Source: Vesta saturnalis (lineage: Eukaryota > Arthropoda > Insecta > Coleoptera > Lampyridae). From it: a stretch of 64,000 bases of DNA. The position numbers were made by a program, and so were the translations under genes. Below the pieces are notes generated by a model. It was not told where the DNA came from. It did not search any database and saw only the letters and a program-made list of their open reading frames with translations. The DNA lies in the NCBI GenBank assembly GCA_036346205.1, contig JARFJB010000655.1:1242501-1306500 (forward strand), written 5' to 3'. Numbering within the stretch: position 1 is the first letter of the stretch; each line of letters starts with the position of its first letter. Shown here in pieces: positions 22,141 through 31,113 of the stretch.

Positions 22141-23224
22141 CAAAATAGTAAACAGCATTGTCGATGACAATTAAATGAAGTTTAGTAATAGTTCACCTTT
22201 CAACCACCTTCGACAATTTATCAAATTATTTTCAGTGCTTTTTCGAAAAGCGCTCGCTGATCTCAAAATTTTTGAATTTGAAACCAATATTTTTCAATAT
22301 TTTACCGGGATCCTACTAGCAACTCATAATGTTTTTCGGAGTGTTTCTAATGTAACCATTTTCTTCTTAGCATGCTTCAAATAACCTATATCCAGTAATG
22401 TACATGTAGAACATCAGATATATCGTCTACTTTAAACTTCTGAAAAGATTTCTGGAGAGTTTTAGATAATGGAAAGTTCTTTTTGTTGCTCTCAATTATT
22501 TCTTCGAATATAGCCAACCTGATGTCTAAAACTTACGCTGTAATGTGTTGCTTCAACATTACGTAACAGTCCAATATTATCTTTCTCTCGGAAAAAATAT
22601 TCGTACGCGTTAAATATGAGTTTGAACAATTTTTTTAGACATTTTTTAAATAAATTAAAAGTACAAAAGTGTATTGGTCACTAAGTCAGAATTCAGTTCG
22701 TCTAGCATTTATTAAAAGTTAGATATACGTTCAAATTATATTCTAGTTACATTATTGAAATCACATTAAATCCTTAGTCTTTTAAATATTGTTACCTATG
22801 CGTTTGTATAAATTAACTTAAAAACTTTGAGTCACTGTCTTACGCAGGTACCTCAATTTAAAACGTCTATAACGTAAACCGTTCTTCTTAATTCACCGCC
22901 CACGGTCAGGAAAACTGAATACACACTTACTTATCCAAAATGCTAAATTTTCGAAACAGTTTTTAAGTTTTCATTTTAATGTGCTGTTTAAGTGTAATTC
23001 CTATGATCAAAATACTTATCTTTTGAATATTATACCGTGTATTTATTAGTTTTGTTACATAAATTATTTTGACAATTACAGTTATAGGCCTCAGTAGACG
23101 GTAATATATTTAAGAGTTCCTTGAGATGTTAGAACAAATTTCTGAAATATAACAAAAATGAAAACGTAGATGTCATAAACAAAGAACAAGTATAACAATA
23201 TTTAATCAAGTTTTGATGTAAATG
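22141..23224. other. Noncoding stretch
   Basis: No motif-bearing frame was found on either strand. Confidence 0.5.
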
Positions 23225-23228
23225 TAAA

Positions 23229-24400
23229 GTTGTGAAAAACCTTAATACCAAATTGATAAAAGCATTCACAAGCAGATACTTGACATACCCATTAAAAATC
23301 TGGTCAAATCTAGCAAAGGAAGAAACTATTAAATGTACTGGCCATAATCTGTCAAAAGACATAACAATTCTTTTTCAGAACTGTTCTACAACTACTACTA
23401 ATTTTAATAAATTTTACGAACTGCTAGATGGTGAGGCAATAGGTAGTCCTCTTGGTGCTGTTCGGCTAATTTTTACATGGAAAAGTTTTAATGCACATAA
23501 AAATAAGTGACGTCTCCCGCAATCGTTATGCACTCTCCTCGAGGTGGTAACCGCCGAGATAATCGTACAAAAGATCACTTTTGATCAAAATTTAACGTAA
23601 CTTAATAATCAGGGTATCAGGTAGTGTGAATTTAATCGAACAGGCTGGTTATAATAGTAATTTTTAAAATTCAGGTAGCTCAGGATACTTAATTCATATG
23701 ATTATAGCAGGACTGAGTACAATAATAATAATAAAAGTAATTAAGTGAAGTTGGAATGCGGGCGGTCGGGTATTTATAGAAAGATTTGAATGGATTTGGA
23801 AAGAAGTGTTCAAGTGATAACATTTATTGACAATGATATTACAGTTGCGAAAGGAAATAGGAAATAAGTCTTGATAGGAATTATTTACTATCATTGGTTT
23901 ATTGTAAGGATTTTCAGGATCGTTACAACCTTTAGTTCGATATAGAAATGTAGATAACACATTTGTTATTTGAAGCATCCAAGTATTCAGTTTACCATGC
24001 AGAGGGAAACCAATGGAAGTTTATTTTTTCTAGACATACTAATATCTATGATTAATAATAATTTTAAGGTTTGTCGCAAGCCGACACACATCGATCGGTA
24101 CCTTCATAAACCATCAGCCACGTCAAAAAATTGGTATAATTAAATCTTTAATAGGTCGAGCTCAACGAAATTGTGATTCTCAATTTTTAAAAAATGAATA
24201 TAAATGTTTAATAGTCAGCTCAAGGTAATGGGTATTCATTCAAAGGTATTAATAATATTATTACACCTACTAAACATAACCATAAAGGAAAACCAGTGCT
24301 TAATGTTGGTACCGTTGTGTTCCTTTTATGAATAACGTCACAAATAGAATTCAAAGATCCTAATTGATCATGACATTAGTACCTTCAAGAAAGATTCATT
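23229..24400 (+). pseudogene. Penelope-like element RT fragment, interrupted
   Basis: The plus strand reads FNKFYELLDGEAIGSPLGAV (about 23408-23467), matching the Penelope-like RT motif FYExxDGxAMGSPLSP. After about 480 bp of unrelated sequence it resumes with NGSLFFLDILISM, FKVCRKPTHIDRYLH (about 24065-24110) and then VPFMNNVTNRIQRS-type sequence around 24310-24350, with HDIST following after a frameshift. The order GSPL..., FLD, YRKPTHTDRYL, FV..LT..I is that of Penelope-like retroelements. The YVDD motif between them is lost. No GIY-YIG endonuclease motif was recognised downstream. It is inactive. Confidence 0.7.
23511..23975. other. Unrelated sequence inside the Penelope-like fragment
   Basis: This stretch interrupts the RT where the catalytic YVDD region should be. 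It contains no recognised gene. It may be an insertion or simply fully decayed RT sequence. Confidence 0.4.
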
Positions 24401-24693
24401 CAAGATTACCTAAAATATTTTCAAACCCATTATTATCTTCCGATATAAGTTGTCTTGTTCTTGTGTATACACTGAAATCACAAATCGTAGCTTTGATATG
24501 GAATATAGACAACATTATTATGTTTAAATAGGTTTTAGGCACAATGGTACGTGTTAATGTTAGCGGTTGGTATGCCTTGGTTTCTGCTGCGGGTTTTCCT
24601 AGATCTTGAAGGAAATGGTTTATCAATTATATGTTAGGTTACACAGCACTACAATAATTTAACATATAGTTAAAATCAAAATTATATTAAACG

Positions 24694-25059
24694 TACGAGG
24701 GGAAACCCAAAAAAACCGTCCTGGTCGTATGGTCGGTGGAGTGTCGGTAGTACCACGTTCCCCCGCGAGGCGCGCGTATACAGCGACATTTCGCAGTCGG
24801 TATGCGCGTATCGCTGCCCTGGAAGGTCCTGTTCCTTTTCGCTCGTCGTTTTCTGCGATTTAAAATGCTACAGGTGGCCTACAAGGAAGATGCTATGGGG
24901 AGATCGTAAGTTCTTAAGTAGTTTTCCTGCTTCAAAAAAAAAAGGAAAATGTCCATTAATATTAATGAAGAGTACTTCGAAGGAGATTAGAGGTTTTTTG
25001 AAGATAAAATAAATTAATATTTTTTTTAATAAATCCGGTTTTTTTGGTTCCTCTTCCTA
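24694..25059. mobile_element. Mariner-type MITE, 366 bp
   Basis: The left end TACGAGGGGAAACCC with AAAAAAACCG is mirrored at the right end, whose reverse complement reads TAGGAAGAGGAACC with AAAAAAACCGG. The match is about 20 of 25 bases, TA lies at both ends, and there is no coding capacity. The interior has a GC-rich patch (24740-24790, GGCGCGCG). It is best read as an internally deleted, nonautonomous mariner-like element. Confidence 0.6.
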
Positions 25060-25590
25060 TTTGTCATATTTCTTTGTTAGATCTGACTTTACTTTTACCA
25101 ATTTTTTGCAAATCTACGCTTACGTCATCGCTTGATTAAATGTTGTTAAATGCATTCTTTGGTTATGGCATTTTTTACTGTTAGCCTTCGACCGTTAGAA
25201 GCTGTTCTGATTTGCCATCGTCAAAGCGGTTTAATAATATTTAATTTATTAAAGATCGGGCTATTCCTTTCAAAAATAATAGTAGTTTTCGTAGTTGCCT
25301 TTATAGGTTTATCAAACTCTATACGGCAGGGTTATATTTGCGTTTTAATATTTGATATATTTATTTTGACACTCCAATTCATTATTAAAACTATTCCCAT
25401 TATAAATAATACATGATTTAATACCCAAAAGGTAAGTATTGAAATTCCTATGATTTGTTAGTGGTAGCCAAATTTTGCGGTATTGTTAAGGCATGCCCTT
25501 TTGGTGAGAAAACTCAAACTTATGCTGTGTTGCCATGTAGTTTTGTAAGTTTCTGGTCATGATCTGGTTATCAATTCCTATAGATCTGAT
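25060..25590. other. Noncoding stretch
   Basis: An 88-codon hydrophobic ORF (25150-25416, plus) shows no recognisable family. Otherwise nothing. Confidence 0.4.
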
Positions 25591-25593
25591 AAC

Positions 25594-26020
25594 CAAAGTT
25601 AATTGACCTCATCAAGGTCACCATCTTGATCGCATAATTCTTAGTAGTATAAAAATAGAACCAACCGAAACCGGATGTTGACCGATTCCTGGAAATCTAA
25701 AAAATTAGAACCAATCCCGGGAAAAAAAACCAAAACTCATTGACTCTTTCAAGATTCTAAAAAAGTAGAACAAGACCAACGACCTAGGTTAATGTTTATT
25801 GAACTAAGGAGGGGCACTGGCCTGAAAAAAAACAAAGTTTATTGGCCTCTTGAACCCGAAAATTGATAGATCCCTAGCAATATAATCAAACCAAGGTTCT
25901 TAGACATCTACTTTTGACAAAGCTTATTGATCTCTTTAGGGTCACTGACCTGCGAAAACCGGATGTTACTAGGTTCCAAGAAATCTGAAAATAAAACCAT
26001 AGTTCATTGCATTGAAACCG
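25594..26020. repeat. Degenerate tandem repeat
   Basis: The phrase '(ACAAAG)TTNATTGNCCTCTT' recurs at about 25597, 25732, 25834, 25916 and 25995, with nearby GGTCACTGACCTG and AACCGGATGTT also repeated. Spacing is about 80-135 bp, so the array is old and eroded. No coding content. Confidence 0.55.
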
Positions 26021-27624
26021 GAAATGAGGGTTTATTAAACTTGAAAATCTGATAAGTAAAGCAAAATATTGAAAACTCCTGTAAATGAATTCTAGAAATA
26101 GAGTCTGCAAGAGGGAAAAGTTTCCAAAAATAGATGATCAAGTAGTAACAGGGTTTGTGCGCATGAGTTAAAACTGTATATAGAATGAAATTTAATGATC
26201 CAACATCAGTTACGGCGACAACATCCATCTAACTTTCTCTAAAAAAAGTTTTTGCACCAAAACAGCTTTACGTATTCTTATGAATTTTTGTTTATTAAAA
26301 AATGACTAGTATGGTACAAATGACACAATGTGTAATTAGGAAAAGAATATTCAAATATGGAAGAGTAAAGAAAAAAATTGGAACAACTAATAAAAAAGGC
26401 TTACAGGATTGAAGCTAGATTTGGAATTATTTGAAATTAATCAATCAATGGGGAACGTTTCTAAAAATTAACAATTAACAGTAGTAAATAATTAATCATG
26501 TATTTTCTTTAAATATATTGTAGCGTCCCCCAAGGTACCCTATCTAGACTTTATTGGCAAGTCTGATATTTAATTCCTCGCAAATCTCAAACCTGATGAA
26601 AAGAATTGGCCGTCTAGTGGTAGGTACGTTGTACTATTTGAATTATATAGGCGGGATAAGGTTAAGTATTTCATCATGTGGGGCATGTAAAAAAATTAAA
26701 CTACTCAATTTAAAATTAATGAGCTTTGCGCAATGATGGTTCAACCCGTTAATATACTATTGTGGGAAGGAACCACCAATAAAACCCACTTTATTCATAA
26801 ATAAGTAATTGCACAAGAATATATCCAATAACACACAAAAAAACAATGAAAGGGTTAAATATGTAACAAAAAAAAAACACCATTAAATCAGGTTAAAGTG
26901 CGTACAAAATTATAACATTAAGAGAAAAATAAATGAAAAACAGTTTAGTTACACATAAACAACAGTAAAATTGCATAGGTGATAATAAGATAAAGGCAAG
27001 GGCAAAAGAAAATAGATAAGGAATTTATACGTATACAATTGTTTAGTGACTACTAAAGCACAAAATACATACGTAAAATTGCGATAAATCGCATATAAAG
27101 AGAAACTAGTTCGAAGGCAAACATTCTACTTAACAAACTGACACAAAAAACTCATTAAACCAAGCCTTACAAAGGTAAGTTGTAAATAAATCATAACATC
27201 GTAACCGATGTACAAATTTGAGTGTTTTAGAAAAGTACAGCGCCCCTTTCTCAGGTTACACATTCATCTATACAACAATAAAAACAATAAAAATAAAATT
27301 CGAGGTGCTTAATGAATGAACCCGGAGTATGTACACACTCAGGCAATTGGCTATTACAATTAATAACCGAGCGGTATCCTGTACCTGTTCTCCAGGCCCA
27401 CCTCTACACAAATATAAATGTAAACAACAAACAACAATGCTAATTCACCCAAATACAAGAGTGAGAGAGTCCTGTCTTTTATTTTAGCATATTTTCCGCT
27501 TAACAAGCCCGCGTGAGAATGAGATGACTTTGCTACGCAATATTTGATTTTTAGTACGTTACATACGCTTGTAAAATTATTTGCTGCCAGCGTTTATTTA
27601 TGTAAAAATACCTACTTACACTTG

Positions 27625-27626
<2 letters not shown>
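26021..27626. other. Noncoding AT-rich region
   Basis: No gene recognised. Long A-rich stretches and short chance ORFs only. Confidence 0.5.

Positions 27627-27700
<74 letters not shown>
27627..27700. repeat. (TA)n microsatellite
   Basis: Pure alternating TA, abutting the left end of the Tc1-like element at 27701. Confidence 0.97.
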
Positions 27701-27702
<2 letters not shown>

Positions 27703-28487
27703 TGACTTCCATAAAATTGCAACACCTAGAATTTATTGAACGATTTTATTGAAATTTTCGTCAATGATGTCTTTCATTAGAACAAACAAACGATTACATT
27801 TTTAAAACAAAAGAACAAAAACTGAGGTTTTTTCAATAATGACTTTCTCCGCCACGATTTGTAATGCACTCATTTAGACGGCGTGGGATGCTATCAATCA
27901 AGTGATCTATAGCTGCCTGTGGTATATCAACCAAAGCTTCTGGAGGGTGTGATAAATTACACAATAGCCTACCGACCTCATCCCACACAAGTTCAATGGG
28001 TGACAAATCAGGCGACCGAGGAGGCCATGGGAGGACGGCAATGTTAGTTTCTTCCAAAAAGTTTCGTATGAGGACGCGCATTATCCTATTGGAGAATGGG
28101 ATTGTCCAGCCCTAAAGATATGGAAGCGCAACAGGTTCTAGCACATTGGCAATATAACCAGTGGCGTTTAAGTTGCCTTCAATGAATACCAAGAGTGATC
28201 TGCTTCCGTAACATATTGCCCCATATCATCACTCTTTGTGTGAGGGCTGTGTTGCGTTCCACAAAAATGTTGGATTTTTTACGTTCTCCAAGCGTCCGTC
28301 TGACCCTCCTACGACCATCGTGGGCCCACAAGCAAAATCGGGACTCGTCACTATATACAATTCGATGCCACTCTTGCGCCCAATTCGCTCTTTCGTTGCT
28401 CCATTCTAGCCTGCGTAGACGGTGAAGTGGTGTAAGAGGAAGACATAAAAATAGACGATATGACCGCAGCCCGTAAGTCATAAGTCA

Positions 28488-28489
<2 letters not shown>
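27701..28489 (-). mobile_element. Internally deleted Tc1-like element inserted in (TA)n
   Basis: The left edge is ACTGACTTCC at 27701 and the right edge AAGTCAGT at 28482-28489 is its 8-base inverted match. Both edges touch (TA)n tracts, as expected for TA-targeting transposons. The transposase runs on the minus strand but lacks its N-terminal DNA-binding half, and the right terminal repeat is cut to a few bases. Confidence 0.75.
27833..28486 (-). pseudogene. Tc1-like DD34E transposase, C-terminal part
   Basis: The minus strand gives GLRSYRLFLCLPLTPLHR, RLEWSNERANWAQEWHRI, VYSDESRFCLWAHDGRRR (first catalytic Asp), RVRR, MIWGN, then GYIANVLEP, Q-stop-DNARPHT (second Asp, about 28080) and, after a frameshift, NFLEETNIAVLPWPPRSP and DLSPIELVWDEVGR (catalytic Glu). 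This is the order of Tc1-type DD34E transposases, which cut and paste DNA at TA sites. Stops and one frameshift near 28070, plus the missing paired-like N-terminus, make it inactive. It ends near 27833 shortly before the left terminal repeat. Confidence 0.85.

Positions 28490-28522
<33 letters not shown>
28488..28522. repeat. (TA)n microsatellite
   Basis: Alternating TA, abutting the right end of the Tc1-like element. Together with 27627-27700 it looks like one original tract split by the insertion. Confidence 0.95.
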
Positions 28523-28523
<1 letters not shown>

Positions 28524-28527
<4 letters not shown>

Positions 28528-29330
28528 AATTAATGCTTTAAACATAAAGTAGTCTTACCCAACACAGCAACCATTTCAAATATTTATAAATCAGCGTTAA
28601 CTACAAGTAATTTTTTTTATAATAGTTGCAAGCAACCCTAAAGTTCATTGATATAATTATTGTTTTTTAAATGTAGATAGAAAACTTACTTGATGCACAG
28701 GTCGATAACAAATCATTTACTATCGTATGACACAGCGCTCTAATATACGTTACTCGTAGGACGTTATTGCTTTGAAAATGAATTTTAGCACATTCTAGAA
28801 ACTACTAGCTAATGCATTCGCTATTTATTGAATACTTTATATCATTTTTCAAGACTGATTATCTGCTACAGGGTCATCACATTCGTTTATAGCAAATTCT
28901 TAACAATATTAGGAATGCCACGTTAAATGAATTAGTATACTTTTTAGCGAAAATATTGAATGTGAATTATTTTCTAGTTCCTTAGTTTCCAACATTAACC
29001 TATCTGAGAAAACATTATCTGATGAATACCTAGCGAATAATATGTACCTAATAACAGTTCAAACCTCACACAGCGAAAACAATTTTTCATGGTTTATACT
29101 TGATGATTACAAATATATCACGTCAGTATTTAAAAGCAGAAAATAATTTATCTATGTACGTCGTTCTAGAATATGCGCCACAACGGATGCCTCTTTACTG
29201 TGAGCTAACCTTGAACATATTAGTGCTATACAAAAACATTATATTTTTGTACATTAGCTTTGATTTGCGGTAACGAATAAGTCTAGCGTGTGGAAGATCG
29301 ATAACACCGAGGATGTGGGGTTCTAGGATG
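28524..29330. other. Noncoding stretch
   Basis: No gene, RNA or repeat recognised. Confidence 0.5.
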
Positions 29331-29349
29331 TCCTTATCTACGTGACGAA

Positions 29350-29950
29350 TCACGCAGGAAAAGGAGGGAGGTCTAGGGTTGAGGCACCGGATAGTTGGGA
29401 TAGGGTTACAGTGGGTTCACCTAAATATTGTTGCAGTCTAAGCTGTGTACCACCCGGCAAGGGAGATGAGGTCTCTAAGAGACAGGTGTGGTTGTGGTTA
29501 AACGTTAAGTTTAACCAGGGAAGGTTTAGGGATTTCTGGGTGGTTATGTATTTCGGGATATTGCGGATGCAATACCTCGAGGATTGAGAGCGAGTGGGAT
29601 TAGGATTGGGGGAAACGGGTGTAGAAATTACGGCAGGTTGGGGTGGTTGGGCGGGTGTGGGTAAGAGAGCGGGTTTGTGTGCTTGTGCGGGTTGGTGTGT
29701 GTGTGCAGGTTTGTGTGGTTTTGTGGAGGCGGTGGAACGTGTGGAAATGTAGGAGTATGTGGATGAGTTGGAAATGGATGAAGCGCTTGAATGGGATCGT
29801 GTACGTGAGGATGGTGGTGGCGAGGCGAGAGTGTGTGCTGTGTGTGTTGTGTGCTGTGTATGTAGGTGTATGTGCACGGGCGGCGTCGGGGGTTGGGGAT
29901 ACAACCCTTACGGTAGCACGGTTGCGACCGTGCTTAACCATCGCGGTTGT
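29350..29950 (-). other. Pro/Thr/His/Ser-rich ORF in a strand-skewed island
   Basis: The minus strand has a 184-codon open frame (29350-29904) rich in P, T, H and S, for example PPSSRTRSHSSASSISNSS. An overlapping frame begins MVKHGRNRATVRVVSPTP near 29940. The plus strand is strongly G+T rich (GTGTGTG runs), so much of the open frame may be a by-product of composition. The C-terminal part (SLNLPWLNLTFNHNHTCLL) is less biased. It could be a disordered ORF1-like retroelement protein with a frameshift near 29900, or no gene at all. I do not recognise a family. Confidence 0.3.
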
Positions 29951-30132
29951 TGTTAGGTTTGAAAATATAAAAAGCAAAGGAATTGTTTTAAACCAAGCCC
30001 GGGTCTCCGCCGAGGTGCATTCTTACACCCCGAGAAATGAATACTTAGAAATCAGAGACCCAAATAGAAAAAGAAGGAAAACAAGTGTTAAAATAAAACA
30101 ATAAATTAAAATTAATTAAAAAATATTGTTTA

Positions 30133-30321
30133 TTAAGCTGTACCTATTGTTTTACCCGACGTCGATCCTGTGGTTTGCGGTGGCGGTGTCCTGGATGCTT
30201 TTTTATGTTCGTTCTTCGCTCCTGCTGTATTCCGGCGGCTGAATCTGAGTGTATGCAGTGACAGGTCTAACTCCGAAGCGGCGAAGATCACGATGCCGGA
30301 ACTATGAGCGTAAAAACGCAA
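30133..30321 (-). other. Short unassigned ORF with a poly(A) signal after it
   Basis: A 62-codon minus-strand frame ends ASRTPPPQTTGSTSGKTIG-TA with a stop, and the stop overlaps AATAAA. It is GC-richer than its surroundings. It might be a terminal exon or an element fragment; I see no family motif and an alternative frame over the same bases is equally protein-like. Confidence 0.25.
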
Positions 30322-30339
30322 AGTTCTTTTTTGGAATTA

Positions 30340-31020
30340 AGAAATTTGTAATGAACATCACAATAGCTCTTACGCGAGAAGGGGGTTACGTTAGATACCG
30401 AGGTTGGGACTGTGTTCGGAAGTTAGAAATAATAAATTTAATACAGTATTAAAATGTACCTGAAACAACACTAACTATAATGTAAGTACTACAGTAATGC
30501 TTTCTACCAAAATGTATTAAAACCGTCTTATGGACAATTTTTTATATGACAGTCGTATTTGCATGAATCGTCACGTTAGTAGCACACTGTAGCGTTCTTT
30601 TGTATTTCAACTGAAATTTAAGCTTACATTCACACAATAAAAGGTTATCTATGGAATATAACAGATTATTACTTTGTAGTAATTTAAAAACAAATATGAG
30701 AACTACGACTCTATAATTTAAACGGTTTCGCCTCAACATGCTTTATTTAATAAGTAATACGTTAAAAGAATACACAGTATGACTTTATGTTAAACTCTTA
30801 GTCTGTACAAATGTCCATCATTTTACTATAAAATAGTTATTAATACAATACAATTAACAAAACAAATTACAACCGTATTAAATAATATTAAATACTATTT
30901 GGCACAGCAAGTACCTGACTTTAATTTGCTCCCTTAAAACAGGGAGAAAAATTCAAATTTATTCCCGCCATAAATAAGGCAGTACATAAATCAATACATA
31001 ATACATTTGCTATAAAATTA
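30340..31020. other. Noncoding region downstream of the SLC5 gene
   Basis: No coding motif. It holds the 3' flank of the SLC5 gene. Confidence 0.5.
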
Positions 31021-31026
31021 TTTATT
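31021..31026 (-). promoter_or_regulatory. Candidate poly(A) signal of the SLC5 gene
   Basis: On the minus strand AATAAA lies about 88 bases past the TAA stop at 31114-31116. Confidence 0.4.
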
Positions 31027-31113
31027 TTGGTTCCTTGAATGTGGGATAAAAGGCTGTCTTGGGCAGAAGCTAAAACAGTTGTTTCGCTCTCCGGATGCAC
31101 GTTACCACTAAAT

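Noticed and set aside
29643..30104. 153-codon plus-strand ORF rich in Val, Cys, Arg and Trp
   Set aside because: Composition is a direct result of the GTGTG-rich sequence; no domain is visible.
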